Shown here piece by piece: positions 8,364-17,567 of a DNA stretch of 64,000 nt. The notes beneath the pieces were generated by a model. It worked only from the letters and a program-made list of their open reading frames with translations, did not search any database and was not told where the DNA came from. Position 1 is the first letter of the stretch, and every line of letters starts with the position of its first letter. The stretch comes from Tumebacillus permanentifrigoris (lineage in GTDB: Bacteria > Bacillota > Bacilli > Tumebacillales > Tumebacillaceae): the NCBI RefSeq assembly GCF_003148565.1, contig NZ_QGGL01000012.1, positions 62,001-126,000 on the forward strand, given 5' to 3'. Made by a program: the position numbers and the translations under genes.

Positions 8364-9545
8364 CTACGGCTGGACTTTGGTATTGAAAGTTTGCTTGCCG
8401 TCCTTGTATTCGAGGACAACTGCTGCTTTTACCGGGTCGTGGTTTTTATCGAGTGCGATTTTGCCGGTTACACCTTCGAAATCTTTGGTGTTAGCGAGTG
8501 CGTCTTTGATTTTTTCCTTATCGGTGGAGCCTGCGCGTTTGATCGCGTCTGCCATCATGTACATCCCGTCGTAGCCGAGGACTGCCATCGCATCCGGCAC
8601 GGAGTTGTACTTGGACTTGAAGTTATCGATGAACTTCACAACTTTCGGATCTTTGTCTTCCGAAGAGTAGTGGTTGGAGATGAAGGTGTTGTTGAGGTTT
8701 TCAGCGCCTGCGATCTGTGCGAGTTCCGGTGCATCCCAGCCGTCGCCACCCATCATCGGAACTTTGATGCCCATCTCACGAGCTTGCTTGATGATTTTGC
8801 CAACTTCTTCGTAGTAGCCTGGAACGAAGATAACTTCCGGGTTCAAGGTTTTGATGCGGGTCAGGACCGCTTTGAAGTCGGTGTCCTTGGTTTGGTAGGA
8901 TTCTTCTGCAACAACTTTGCCGCCGCCAGCCGTGAAGGTCGAGGTGAAGGATTTCGCCAGACCTTTGGAGTAGTCGGAAGAGTTGTCGATATAAACAACC
9001 GCGTTCTTCGCCTTCAGGTTTTTCGCGGAGAAGTCCGCCATGACTTTCCCTTGGAAGGAGTCGATGAAGCAAGCGCGGAATACGTATTCGTTGAGTTTGC
9101 TTTTCTTCGCATCGAAGGTGATGCTGTCGTTCGTCGCCGACGGGGTCAGCATCGGAACTTTTTTGTTGTTCGCAACTTCAACCGCTGCGAAGGTGTCGCC
9201 CGAGATCGCCGCGCCGAGCAGCACGTCGACTTTGTCTTGGGTGATCAATTTGGTTGCGGTGCGGGTGGATTCTTCCTTTTTAGAAGCGTTGTCCGCCGAG
9301 ATCACTTCGAGCTTCTTGCCGTTGATGCCGCCAGCTTTGTTGATCTCCTCGACAGCGAGGTTGATGCCGTTGAGCTGAGATTGACCAAATGCTGCGACCG
9401 CGCCGGTCAGCTCCAAGTTGGTACCGACCTTAATCGTGTCGCCGCTACCGCCCTCACTGCTGGTCGATTTCGAACAACCTGCCAGACCAACCGTCGTCAA
9501 GGTCAGCGCCGCCGTTACGGCGATAAATTTCTTGCCCATCATCAT
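8364..9545 (-). CDS. livJ: Branched-chain amino acid ABC transporter substrate-binding lipoprotein
   Basis: A 393-residue type I periplasmic-binding-fold protein (Peripla_BP_6). The signal peptide ends in the lipobox LAGC, with the lipidated Cys near residue 24 and a Ser/Gly-rich linker after it. The mature part begins DTIKVGTNLELTGAVAAFGQSQLNG, typical of LivJ/LivK. The conserved region VYIDNSSDYSKGLAKSF is near residue 195. It is the first gene of the liv operon and has an AGGGGG site 9 bases before the ATG. Confidence 0.93.
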   Translation of the reverse strand: MMMGKKFIAVTAALTLTTVGLAGCSKSTSSEGGSGDTIKVGTNLELTGAVAAFGQSQLNGINLAVEEINKAGGINGKKLEVISADNASKKEESTRTATKLITQDKVDVLLGAAISGDTFAAVEVANNKKVPMLTPSATNDSITFDAKKSKLNEYVFRACFIDSFQGKVMADFSAKNLKAKNAVVYIDNSSDYSKGLAKSFTSTFTAGGGKVVAEESYQTKDTDFKAVLTRIKTLNPEVIFVPGYYEEVGKIIKQAREMGIKVPMMGGDGWDAPELAQIAGAENLNNTFISNHYSSEDKDPKVVKFIDNFKSKYNSVPDAMAVLGYDGMYMMADAIKRAGSTDKEKIKDALANTKDFEGVTGKIALDKNHDPVKAAVVLEYKDGKQTFNTKVQP

Positions 9546-9827
9546 CGAATAAATCCCCCTTTTTCTTGGTCAATCCTGTTTCTTTTGTTCTGAACATGTA
9601 CTCCCAGTATCTGTTACACAGGTGTAAAAGTTCAGAATCTTTTATGGATTCATAGTACACGAAATATTTTGAGCCTTCACCTGCCGTATCGGTTGATTTT
9701 AGTGAATATCTGCATGATACCCGTGAATAGGTGCGATTTGCGCCGGATATCGAGGTCTCACATCTCGATTCTATGCGTGGCAGGAACGCGAGATGCGAGG
9801 AAAACGTTGGAACAACGCGGTGTGATA
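9546..9827. promoter_or_regulatory. Leader/regulatory region upstream of livJ
   Basis: AT-rich intergenic DNA without a convincing gene. Two nested inverted repeats sit in the livJ leader: TTCTGAAC at 9588-9595 with GTTCAGAA at 9630-9637, and between them TTACAC-AG-GTGTAA at 9614-9627. A third, ATCGAG/CTCGAT, lies at 9749-9769. The first two could be operators or a leader hairpin controlling livJ; the regulator is not identifiable. A clear livJ -35/-10 pair was not found. Confidence 0.4.
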
Positions 9828-9857
9828 TTGTGAATCGTTGGAATCTCATAGTATAGT
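9828..9857 (+). promoter_or_regulatory. Promoter for the 134-residue membrane protein gene
   Basis: TTGTGA (9828-9833) and TATAGT (9852-9857) are spaced 18 bases, about 35 bases upstream of the ATG at 9893. Confidence 0.5.
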
Positions 9858-9892
9858 AGGACTTGAGAGATCTGAATGAACGTATGGGGTGA

Positions 9893-10297
9893 ATGAACAT
9901 GTGGATCGTCTATGACACGCCGTGGTTGGACGACGGATATTGGCTGTTGTTGGTTGGGCTGCCGCTTTTGATGTTCATCGGGTTTTTCCTCGCCAAGATC
10001 CTGTTCCGGGACAGAGAGTACGAACCTCCTTCGAACGTGGTGGTCATGCCACACGACTTGCGTTGGCGCAACTACACCTCCGATCAACGCGTAATCCTGG
10101 AGATCTCGCGCGCAGTCGTGCAGTTGCAATCGAAGCCGCCCGTCACCTACCACCAGATCTACCTGCACCTGACCACCGAAGAAGCGCATCGCATAGCTGA
10201 GCAGATCGACACCTTCCATGTCTACCGCGAGCAAGACATTCGCGCGTACTTAGAAGAGGTGGACACCATCCGCCAGAACCAGCAGTTGCACGCGTAG
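9893..10297 (+). CDS. Hypothetical single-pass membrane protein
   Basis: 134 residues. One strongly hydrophobic segment (about residues 16-36, YWLLLVGLPLLMFIGFFLAKIL) is followed by a soluble tail of about 95 residues rich in charged helices (SDQRVILEISRAVVQLQ, TTEEAHRIAEQIDTF). No known family is recognised. It lies 26 bases upstream of the prenyltransferase gene in the same direction and probably shares its transcript, so a role linked to membrane lipids or quinones is possible but unproven. Confidence 0.65.
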   Translation: MNMWIVYDTPWLDDGYWLLLVGLPLLMFIGFFLAKILFRDREYEPPSNVVVMPHDLRWRNYTSDQRVILEISRAVVQLQSKPPVTYHQIYLHLTTEEAHRIAEQIDTFHVYREQDIRAYLEEVDTIRQNQQLHA

Positions 10298-10323
10298 GAA
10301 TGCCCACGAAAGGAACAACATCG

Positions 10324-11241
10324 ATGCCTGCATCCCAGACAACCAAATACCCATCTCTGTTTCAAAAATGGGTGCGGGCCGTGCGCGCACCCTCGCTGAT
10401 CGCGGCGATCCTTCCCGTTCTGCTCGGCGGTGGACTGGCGCTGCTCGACCGTGGCTTTGACGGCTGGACATTTCTGCTGACGATGATCGCGGTGATGCTG
10501 ATCCAAGCGGGCAGCAACTTGCTCAACGAATACTACGACGATCTCAAAGGCGCCGACGCGCACGGCGTCTCCGTCGGCGTTTTGCATAAAGGGTGGCTGC
10601 TCCCACATCAACTGTACGCGGGTGCGTGGGTTTGCTACATCCTCGCGCTGTTGCTCGGCGGCTATCTGGTCTCGGTCGGGGGTTGGGTGGTCCTCGTATT
10701 GGGGATCGTTGGCGTACTCGGCAGCATCCTCTACTCCGCCACGCGGTTGGCGCTGTCCTATCACGCGCTCGGTGAAGTGACGATGTTCCTGCTCAGTGGG
10801 CCGTTGGTGACGTTGGGCACCTATTACGCGATGGTCAAGATCGCCTATGCCTATGTGTTGCTCTCCGGGGTTCCGTATGGGTTGTTGGCGATGGCAGTCA
10901 CACACGTACATAACCTGCGCGACATCCGCCATGACCGGATGATCGGCAAACGCACCCTCGCCTCGACCCTGCCCCAGCGCCCCGCCAATCGGCTGTTTTA
11001 CCTGCTGTTGCTGTTCGCCTATGTGATCCCGCTGCTGCTCTGGGTGATGGACGTGATGCCAGCGCTTTCCCTGCTCCCGTTGCTGACGATCCCGTTGGCG
11101 ATTCGCATCATCCGCACGGTGCGTCCGACGACCGAACCTGTCGAGTTGAACATGGCATTCGGACTGACCGCACTGCTGGAATTGCTGTTCGGGATTCTGC
11201 AAGTGTTCGGCCTGTTCCTGTACTACTTCACACACTTATAA
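10324..11241 (+). CDS. UbiA-family prenyltransferase, MenA-like
   Basis: A 305-residue protein with about eight transmembrane helices. The first Asp-rich motif is NLLNEYYDDLKGAD (near residue 64) and the second is NLRDIRHDRMIGKRTLA (near residue 198); both bind prenyl-diphosphate-Mg2+ in UbiA enzymes. The pattern NEYYDDLKG and the C-terminal layout fit 1,4-dihydroxy-2-naphthoate polyprenyltransferase (menaquinone synthesis) or a close paralogue. The start at 10324 is preferred over an ATG at 10300 because an AAAGGA site precedes it. Not in a men operon, so substrate is inferred. Confidence 0.8.
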   Translation: MPASQTTKYPSLFQKWVRAVRAPSLIAAILPVLLGGGLALLDRGFDGWTFLLTMIAVMLIQAGSNLLNEYYDDLKGADAHGVSVGVLHKGWLLPHQLYAGAWVCYILALLLGGYLVSVGGWVVLVLGIVGVLGSILYSATRLALSYHALGEVTMFLLSGPLVTLGTYYAMVKIAYAYVLLSGVPYGLLAMAVTHVHNLRDIRHDRMIGKRTLASTLPQRPANRLFYLLLLFAYVIPLLLWVMDVMPALSLLPLLTIPLAIRIIRTVRPTTEPVELNMAFGLTALLELLFGILQVFGLFLYYFTHL

Positions 11242-11281
11242 AAAAGCCAACGTCCCCGTTGTTGAGGACGTTGGTTTTTTT
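11241..11281. terminator. Bidirectional terminator between prenyltransferase and PAP2 genes
   Basis: A CCAACGTCC/GGACGTTGG stem flanked by A and T runs. It terminates the plus-strand gene and abuts the stop codon of the minus-strand PAP2 gene. Confidence 0.85.
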
Positions 11282-11777
11282 AGATGAGCAGGTGAAGCAG
11301 CCAGGCGACAAGTGAACCGATCAGTGCTCCAGCGAGCACGTCGAGTGGGTAGTGAACACCGACGTAGAGCCGGGCGTAGGCCATCCAACCCGCGATGAGC
11401 AACATCAGCACCCCATACGCGGGTGCCCCACAGAACACGGCGACAGCGAGCGCGAATCCACAGGCGCTGTGGTTGCTTGGAAAGGAGAAGCTCGGGCGGT
11501 GTTGGATCAACGGCACGAAGTTCTCTCGCACAAAGGGACGATCCCGGTGACGGACGCGACCGATCAATTCGTTGAGTCCGCGCGTCAACACCGCCGCTGC
11601 AATCGCTTGCACCACAGTGAGTTTACCGCCTGCTCCGCCGATCCAGAACACCCATCCCATCACGACAAACATCCAGAGCGGACCTCGGAGCGCAACATGC
11701 GCCATCAAACGATCGAGCAGCCACCAACGACCGACACGGCTGCGAATTTTGAACAGCAGAATTTTTTCAAGTTCCAT
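11280..11777 (-). CDS. PAP2-family phosphatase, probable undecaprenyl-diphosphatase (BcrC type)
   Basis: A 165-residue membrane enzyme with the three PAP2 motifs: K/R-x6-RP seen as RVRHRDRPF (near residue 75), PSNHS (near 101) and ARLYVGVHYPLD (near 135-146). These carry the catalytic His pair and the Arg residues. Short PAP2 proteins of this kind dephosphorylate undecaprenyl pyrophosphate outside the membrane, recycling the cell-wall carrier lipid; phosphatidylglycerophosphatase activity is an alternative. The start at 11777 (MELEKILLF) has only a weak ribosome site; an upstream GTG at 11807 is also possible. Confidence 0.8.
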   Translation of the reverse strand: MELEKILLFKIRSRVGRWWLLDRLMAHVALRGPLWMFVVMGWVFWIGGAGGKLTVVQAIAAAVLTRGLNELIGRVRHRDRPFVRENFVPLIQHRPSFSFPSNHSACGFALAVAVFCGAPAYGVLMLLIAGWMAYARLYVGVHYPLDVLAGALIGSLVAWLLHLLI

Positions 11778-11810
11778 GTGCTCTATGATACCACACCGAC
11801 CACACACATG

Positions 11811-11839
11811 AAAAAAGGAGCCAATCCATTCGGCTCCTT
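11811..11839 (-). terminator. Terminator after paaK
   Basis: GGAGCC/GGCTCC hairpin followed by six T's on the minus strand, 20 bases past the paaK stop. Confidence 0.8.
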
Positions 11840-11857
11840 GCTACTTATAATAGGAAG

Positions 11858-13147
11858 TTACTGTCTCCTATCAACGATGCGAACCGCCTTGCCCTCGCTG
11901 CGAGCAATCGTCTGAGGAGGATGTACTTTCAGCCCGATGGAAACCCCGAGCGCTTCCTTGAGCAGATGTCCTACGCGGTTCGTCAACTCCGCTTCCGAGC
12001 AGGAAGCAGGCTCGCTCTGCATTTCGACTTGCAGTTCCACTGAATCGAGCGCCCCATCACGGGAGAGCACAACTTGGTAGTGGGGAGCCAGTTCCGGCAC
12101 GGTGAGCAACACGGCTTCCATCTCGCTGGGGAACACGTTCACCCCACGGATGATCAACATGTCGTCGATACGCCCCTTGATCCGCGTCATCCGGCGCATC
12201 GTGCGCCCACAGGAGCACGGCTTGGACGTCAGCGCGGAGATGTCGCCGGTGCGGTAGCGGATCACGGGAAGCGCTTGCTTGGTCAACGATGTGAACACCA
12301 ATTCACCAAACTCCCCCTCTGGGAGGGGCTCCAGCGTCTCTGGGTCGATGATTTCTGCATAGAAGTGATCCTCGGCTATGTGCAGACCGTTCTGCTCCTC
12401 ACAGCACTCACAGGCGACCCCAGGGCCCATCACTTCGCTGAGTCCATAGATGTCGATCGCCTTCAATCCCCAGACGCGCTCCAACGTTTGTCGCATCTCT
12501 TCCGTCCACGGTTCTGCACCGAAGATTCCGTACTGAAGTGTGGTCGCGCTCGGGTCGAGACCTTGGCGCACCATCTCCTCGGCGATGTTCAGTGCATAAG
12601 AGGGTGTGCAGGAGATCCCACGCGGCTCGAAGTCTTGAATCAGCGTAATCTGACGCGCCGTCTGACCGCCGGAAACCGGCACGACGGTCGCCCCCATCAC
12701 CTCGGCTCCTGCGTGCAGTCCGAGACCGCCTGTGAACAGACCATAGCCATAGGCGTTGTGGAATAGATCACCCGGTCGTCCCCCCGCGAGGCAGATCGCT
12801 CGAGCGACGATCTCCGCCCAGTTCGCCAAGTCCTGCTTGGTGTATCCGACCACCGTCGGCTTGCCTTTGGTGCCTGAGGAGCCGTGGATGCGCGCCACTT
12901 CAGCGCGGTCACAGGCGAACAGACCGAACGGGTACTGATCCCGGAGGTCTTTTTTGACGGTAAAAGGCAGCTTGGCCACATCGTCCAAGCTGCGGATATC
13001 ATTCGGAGCCACGCCCGCCGCAGCGAACGCCGCCTCGTAAAAAGGCACTCGTTCCACCACACGCTTGACCGTCGCCTGCAACCGTTCCAGCTGCAGTTCC
13101 TGTAAGCGCTTATGTTCCATCGTTTCCATGCGCTCGTTGAAGATCAT
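11858..13147 (-). CDS. paaK: Phenylacetate-CoA ligase
   Basis: A 429-residue adenylate-forming enzyme that activates phenylacetate (or a similar aryl acid) to its CoA thioester. The P-loop-like motif HGSSGTKGKPTVVGYT is near residue 89, the aromatic-binding YGLSEVMGPG near 234, the ATP-binding YRTGD near 305 and the C-terminal hinge IKGRIDDMLIIRGVNVFPSE near 330. A second Cys-rich feature, CECCEEQNGLHIAEDHF, is typical of PaaK. Monocistronic, with terminators on either side. No other paa catabolic genes are in view; it stands next to the fatty-acid oxidation operon. Confidence 0.92.
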   Translation of the reverse strand: MIFNERMETMEHKRLQELQLERLQATVKRVVERVPFYEAAFAAAGVAPNDIRSLDDVAKLPFTVKKDLRDQYPFGLFACDRAEVARIHGSSGTKGKPTVVGYTKQDLANWAEIVARAICLAGGRPGDLFHNAYGYGLFTGGLGLHAGAEVMGATVVPVSGGQTARQITLIQDFEPRGISCTPSYALNIAEEMVRQGLDPSATTLQYGIFGAEPWTEEMRQTLERVWGLKAIDIYGLSEVMGPGVACECCEEQNGLHIAEDHFYAEIIDPETLEPLPEGEFGELVFTSLTKQALPVIRYRTGDISALTSKPCSCGRTMRRMTRIKGRIDDMLIIRGVNVFPSEMEAVLLTVPELAPHYQVVLSRDGALDSVELQVEMQSEPASCSEAELTNRVGHLLKEALGVSIGLKVHPPQTIARSEGKAVRIVDRRQ

Positions 13148-13230
13148 CGCTGTCCTCCTCCTGCAAATCGCTATGAAACTCTGAATCTTCTATTTCTTGA
13201 TGCAACGGGAAGATTCCTGTCTGCCAGACA

Positions 13231-13267
13231 AAAAGCCCCTCGGGTCGCAAGCGACAGAGGGGCTTTT
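13231..13267 (-). terminator. Terminator after the Pro-rich membrane protein gene
   Basis: GCCCCT/AGGGGC outer stem with a GTCGC/GCGAC inner stem, followed by T's on the minus strand. Confidence 0.8.
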
Positions 13268-13278
13268 CCGGGACTTCC

Positions 13279-14397
13279 TCAGCGACTGGCCTCAATGCGG
13301 CCGGAGTTGCTGGCGAGGTCGATATTGAACACGATGTTGTAGGCACCTGCATAGATGTTCGTCCACGTGCTGGTCAGGCCGTTGCGCGAACTCGGCGAGG
13401 CTTCGCTCATGCCCGCCATGCCCATCATGTAGGTCTCGTAGTAGTTGCGGTCTTGACCCGACGGGTTGAAACGATCGAAGCGCATCGTAACTTTCGTCGC
13501 GGTGTCGCCGCTGAGCGTCACGTCAACCGCCATCGATCCGCGCAGGTAAGACAGCGTATTGCCATCTGTGCCGAGGCTTTGGTTGTAGCGGAAGAAGTTT
13601 TGCACTTGCGCTTTGCTCGCACCGAGCACCGACTTGAGCAGCCCTCCATCGATCAGCGTGCCCTTGGCAGGCGGTTGTTGTGCCGGCGGAGTTTGCTGAA
13701 CGGGTGGTGTCTGCTGGACCGGTGGGGTCTGTGGAACCGGCGTCGGGGTCTGTTGCACAGGCGACGACGGTTGTGTTGTCGTGCTGTTGCTACCTCCGCC
13801 GTTCGATGGGCTAGGCTTGGTTTCGCTCCCCGCACTGGTCTGCGACTGCGGGACATAGTTGGAAGAAGTGGCGCGCGGCGAGGTCTTGCCTTGGTCGCGG
13901 GCGATGGTGACGAGTTGGGTGGTCAGCGGCTTGGACACACCCTGCGATTGACCGGATGCAGCCTGTTGCATGGCGATCTGCTGACCGCCGTCTGGCAACT
14001 TCGCGAGGTATTCGCTCGGGATCGGCTTGCCGTCCTTCAATGCTTCGAGAACGTTCGCGAGGAAGGTCAGATCTTGGTCGGCTTGTACACCGTTTTTGAA
14101 CTCCCCGATGCCCGCCGTCTTGACAGCGGTGGTTGGCGTCGGGGTTGTGGTTTCACCCGGCGTAACCGCCGTGTCGGTCGAGGTCGGTTTGGATTTCGCG
14201 CTCTCCGCCTCGGCGGTTGCCGTTGGCATGAACGCAGACAGGACGAGCATCGCGCCCGCCAGCAGCACACAGGCTCCGCCAAAAGCGGCCCACGCCCCGC
14301 CGTACTTGCCCTTGCTCAACACGTTCCCGATCATCATGACCATCGAGAGCACTGCGAGAGCCCCGAGGCCAATCAATCCGATCGTAGTTAGACTCAT
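13279..14397 (-). CDS. Membrane-anchored protein with Pro/Thr/Gln-rich linker (unknown)
   Basis: 372 residues. Two transmembrane helices lie at about 4-25 and 34-56, then a long low-complexity extracytoplasmic linker rich in Thr, Pro, Ser and Gln that includes PVQQTPPVQQTPPAQQ, and a C-terminal domain of about 110 residues (from GTLIDGGLLKSVLGAS) with beta-rich character. The linker looks like a wall-spanning spacer presenting the C-terminal domain. No family recognised. Start at 14397 is chosen for its GGGGGGTG site; the open frame extends 19 codons upstream without one. Downstream of, but terminator-separated from, the fad operon. Confidence 0.7.
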   Translation of the reverse strand: MSLTTIGLIGLGALAVLSMVMMIGNVLSKGKYGGAWAAFGGACVLLAGAMLVLSAFMPTATAEAESAKSKPTSTDTAVTPGETTTPTPTTAVKTAGIGEFKNGVQADQDLTFLANVLEALKDGKPIPSEYLAKLPDGGQQIAMQQAASGQSQGVSKPLTTQLVTIARDQGKTSPRATSSNYVPQSQTSAGSETKPSPSNGGGSNSTTTQPSSPVQQTPTPVPQTPPVQQTPPVQQTPPAQQPPAKGTLIDGGLLKSVLGASKAQVQNFFRYNQSLGTDGNTLSYLRGSMAVDVTLSGDTATKVTMRFDRFNPSGQDRNYYETYMMGMAGMSEASPSSRNGLTSTWTNIYAGAYNIVFNIDLASNSGRIEASR

Positions 14398-14504
14398 GGG
14401 ACGAACACCCCCCAGAAAATCAGTTCTTGGTCGAATAGGTTCGACACGGGACACGAAATTCCTGTTTTTTTGACAGGCCCGAAGCGCACAGTTTTTTCCT
14501 GCCT

Positions 14505-14540
14505 AAAAAAGCCGCTTCCCTCGCGTGAGGGGAGCGGCTT
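14505..14540 (-). terminator. Terminator after fadE
   Basis: GCCGCTtCCC/GGGgAGCGGC hairpin followed by six T's on the minus strand; ends the fadNAE transcript. Confidence 0.85.
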
Positions 14541-14552
14541 GGTTTGGTGCGA

Positions 14553-16328
14553 TTAGCAGACGTAAGACTCTTGGTCCACGATGTGGGATGCGAGTTCACG
14601 CTTGATTTTCACTGCGTTGATCGGGGTGGAGCGAACGAGCTTTTTGAGGACGGAGAGTTGGGTTTTCAGAACGTCGCCCTCTTCCATCGCTGCCAAGGTT
14701 TCCTTGGCAATCGCTTCGATGCGACCAAAGGATTCGTTGACGAAGACTTGGGTCATCGCGATCTTGTGCTTCGCTTTTTCCACGCCGTCTTTCTCGATTT
14801 GCTTTTGTGCGCGCAGGAGGCAGGACTCCGCCACGAAGATTTCGATGATCAGGTCTGCAACGTTTGCGAGCACTTCTTGCTCTTGCTCAAGTTTCAGTTG
14901 GTACTTCTGTACGCCATAGCCAGCGACCATCAGGAAGACTTTTTTCGCGCGTTCGAGCAGGTCTTCCTCGACAGCCAACGGGGTGTCTTCGTCTACTTGC
15001 GACGGCATCATCATCATCAGCTCGGATTGCAGCGCTTGTGCCGCTTGCAGCAGGCCGATTTCGCCCTTCATCGCTTTCTTGACGAGGGTGCCCGGGATCA
15101 ACAGACGGTTGACTTCGTTGGTGCCTTCGAAGATGCGGTTGATGCGGGAGTCACGGTACATCTGCTCGATCGGATACTCGTTGATGAAGCCGTAGCCGCC
15201 GTGAACTTGCACGCCTTCGTCAACAACATAGTCGAACGCTTCGGAAGCGAAGACTTTGGAGATCGAGCACTCGATTGCGTATTCTGCAATCGCTGCGGTC
15301 ACGTCGGTACCTTTGGAGGTGTCGACGTCAGCCAGACCTGCTTCGATCATGCCGCCGATGCGGTAGATCATCGACTCGGTTGCATACGCTGCGATGTTCA
15401 TGTCAGCGAACTTTTCGCGCAGCAACGGGAAGGAGGAGATCACTTTGTTGAACTGCTTGCGTTGGTTTGCGTACTTGACGGAGTACTCAATCGCCAGCTT
15501 GTTGGAGCCGACACAACCTGCTGCCAGCTTGTAACGGCCGATGTTCAGGATGTTGAAGGCGATGTGGTGGCCTTTGCCTACTTCGTAGAGCAGGTTCTCA
15601 ACCGGAACCGCAACATCTTCGAGGATCAGCGGACGGGTCGAGGAGCCTTTGATCCCCATCTTCTTCTCTTCCGGGCCGGTGGAAACGCCAGCGAACTCTT
15701 TTTCCACGATGAACGCGGTGAACTTGTCGCCATCGACTTTTGCGTATACGACGAACACGTCAGCGAAGCCCGCGTTGGTGATGAACTGCTTGGTGCCGTT
15801 CAGCACGTAGTGGGTGCCTTCCGCGTTCAGAACTGCGGTGGTTTTCGCGCCGAGTGCGTCGGAGCCGGAGCCCGGCTCGGTCAGGCAGTACGCTGCGAAT
15901 TTCGCACCGGATGCGAGGTCCGGCAGGTAGCGGCTTTTTTGGTCTTCGTTGCCGAAGTAGACGATCGGCAGGGTGCCGATCCCGACGTGCGCACCGTGGG
16001 ACAGGCCGAAGGAGCCCGCACGGGTGAAGTTTTCGGTGATCAGGGTCGAAGAGATCTTGTCGAGGCCCAGACCTTCGTAGTCTTCCGGAACGTCAGCTGC
16101 CAGCAGACCGAGGTCCCCCGCTTGCTTCAACAGTTCCATCGTCAGTTCGAGGTCGAGCTTTTCGATCTCTTCACGACGCGGTTCAACTTCGCCTTTGACA
16201 AAGTCAGCCGTGGTTTTTGCGATCATCAGTTGTTCCTTGTTGAAGTCTTCCGGGGTGAAGACTTCGGACGGAGAGGTCTTTTCGATCAGGAAAGCTCCGC
16301 CGCGTTTTTTGGTTTGCAATTCGCTCAT
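14553..16328 (-). CDS. fadE: Acyl-CoA dehydrogenase, FadE/VLCAD type
   Basis: A 591-residue flavoprotein that introduces the 2,3 double bond in acyl-CoA, the first step of beta-oxidation. The N-terminal helical domain, the [15 protein letters not shown]-site segment (~147-159) and the catalytic Glu401 in [10 protein letters not shown] are visible. At about 590 residues it is longer than ordinary ~380-residue ACADs; the extra C-terminal domain of ~170 residues is shared with B. subtilis FadE and mitochondrial VLCAD. Start at 16328 has an AGGAGG site. Last gene of fadN-fadA-fadE, 25 bases after fadA. Confidence 0.92.
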   Translation of the reverse strand: MSELQTKKRGGAFLIEKTSPSEVFTPEDFNKEQLMIAKTTADFVKGEVEPRREEIEKLDLELTMELLKQAGDLGLLAADVPEDYEGLGLDKISSTLITENFTRAGSFGLSHGAHVGIGTLPIVYFGNEDQKSRYLPDLASGAKFAAYCLTEPGSGSDALGAKTTAVLNAEGTHYVLNGTKQFITNAGFADVFVVYAKVDGDKFTAFIVEKEFAGVSTGPEEKKMGIKGSSTRPLILEDVAVPVENLLYEVGKGHHIAFNILNIGRYKLAAGCVGSNKLAIEYSVKYANQRKQFNKVISSFPLLREKFADMNIAAYATESMIYRIGGMIEAGLADVDTSKGTDVTAAIAEYAIECSISKVFASEAFDYVVDEGVQVHGGYGFINEYPIEQMYRDSRINRIFEGTNEVNRLLIPGTLVKKAMKGEIGLLQAAQALQSELMMMMPSQVDEDTPLAVEEDLLERAKKVFLMVAGYGVQKYQLKLEQEQEVLANVADLIIEIFVAESCLLRAQKQIEKDGVEKAKHKIAMTQVFVNESFGRIEAIAKETLAAMEEGDVLKTQLSVLKKLVRSTPINAVKIKRELASHIVDQESYVC

Positions 16329-16353
16329 GGGTAGTTGCCTCCTCAAGTTGGGT

Positions 16354-17535
16354 TTAGTTCAAGAGTTCGAACACGCCAGCCGCACCCATGCCGCCGCCGA
16401 TGCACATCGACACGACACCGTACTTGCCATTGCGACGACGCAGTTCGTTGATGATCTGGACAGTGAGCTTGGAACCAGTGCAGCCGAGCGGGTGACCCAG
16501 CGCGATCGCACCACCGTTGACATTGACTTTCTCTTCATCGAGGCCAAGTTCACGCACGACGTGGAACGCTTGCGAAGCGAACGCTTCGTTGACTTCGAAC
16601 AGATCGATATCGTCGACCGTCAGGCCGGCTTTTTGCAACGCTTTCGGAATCGCAACGACCGGGCCGACGCCCATGATGTCCGGATCGACGCCACCGATAG
16701 CGAACGACAGGAACTTGGCGAGCGGTTTGATGCCGAGTTCAGCCGCTTTTTCAGCAGACATGATCACGACAGCTGCTGCGCCGTCAGACGTTTGCGAGGA
16801 ATTCCCCGCCGTGACAGAGCCTTTGACATGGAACGCCGGGCGCAATTTGCCAAGCCCAGCCATGTCAGTACCCACGCGCACACCTTCATCGGTGTCGAAC
16901 AGGTACTCGGTGACTTTCACTTTGCCAGTCGGGTCTACGGTTTGGAACTTCACCGGAACCGGAACGATCTCGTCCTTGAACTTGCCCGATGCGATCGCAG
17001 CGGCTGCACGCTCATGCGAGCGAACCGCAAATGCGTCTTGCATCTCACGGGTGACGCCAAAACGCTGTGCAACTTGCTCAGCGGTGTGGCCCATGCCCAT
17101 GTAGATTTCCGGCAGGTTGTCGACCAACCACGGGTTCGGAGCGAGTTTGTTGCCGACCATCGGCACCATCGACATCGATTCAACGCCGCCGGCGATCATG
17201 ACATCTGCTTGGCCGGTGATGATCGCTTGGGCCGCGAGTGCGACCGTTTGCAGACCGGAGGAGCAGAAACGGTTAACGGTCATCCCCGACACGTTGGTCG
17301 GGAGCCCAGCTCGCATCGCCACGATGCGGCCGAGGTTCATGCCTTGTTCACCTTCTGGGATTGCGCACCCGATGATGACGTCCTCGACTTCACGCGGGTC
17401 GAGTTCCGGTACGCGGTTGAGTGCTTCGCGCACCACCAGGCCGCCCAGATCTTCTGGACGGGAGTGGCGCAGGGAGCCTTTATGGGAACGACCTACAGCT
17501 GTGCGGACAGCTGATACGATCACTGCTTCACGCAT
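16354..17535 (-). CDS. fadA: Acetyl-CoA C-acyltransferase (3-ketoacyl-CoA thiolase)
   Basis: A 393-residue thiolase that cleaves 3-ketoacyl-CoA to acetyl-CoA and a shortened acyl-CoA. The nucleophile is Cys91 (NRFCSSGLQ); the general base His348 lies in [14 protein letters not shown] and the second Cys378 in [11 protein letters not shown]. All thiolase signatures are intact. Middle gene of the fad operon, with an AAGGAGG site before the ATG. Confidence 0.95.
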   Translation of the reverse strand: MREAVIVSAVRTAVGRSHKGSLRHSRPEDLGGLVVREALNRVPELDPREVEDVIIGCAIPEGEQGMNLGRIVAMRAGLPTNVSGMTVNRFCSSGLQTVALAAQAIITGQADVMIAGGVESMSMVPMVGNKLAPNPWLVDNLPEIYMGMGHTAEQVAQRFGVTREMQDAFAVRSHERAAAAIASGKFKDEIVPVPVKFQTVDPTGKVKVTEYLFDTDEGVRVGTDMAGLGKLRPAFHVKGSVTAGNSSQTSDGAAAVVIMSAEKAAELGIKPLAKFLSFAIGGVDPDIMGVGPVVAIPKALQKAGLTVDDIDLFEVNEAFASQAFHVVRELGLDEEKVNVNGGAIALGHPLGCTGSKLTVQIINELRRRNGKYGVVSMCIGGGMGAAGVFELLN

Positions 17536-17567
17536 GGTTCAGTACCTCCTTCATTCGCACCCGACAA

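Noticed and set aside
9758-10234. Minus-strand frame over the 134-residue membrane protein
   Set aside because: No ribosome site or motif; the plus-strand frame has promoter, start and a transmembrane helix.
10300-10323. Upstream ATG as the prenyltransferase start
   Set aside because: No ribosome site precedes it, while the ATG at 10324 follows AAAGGA.
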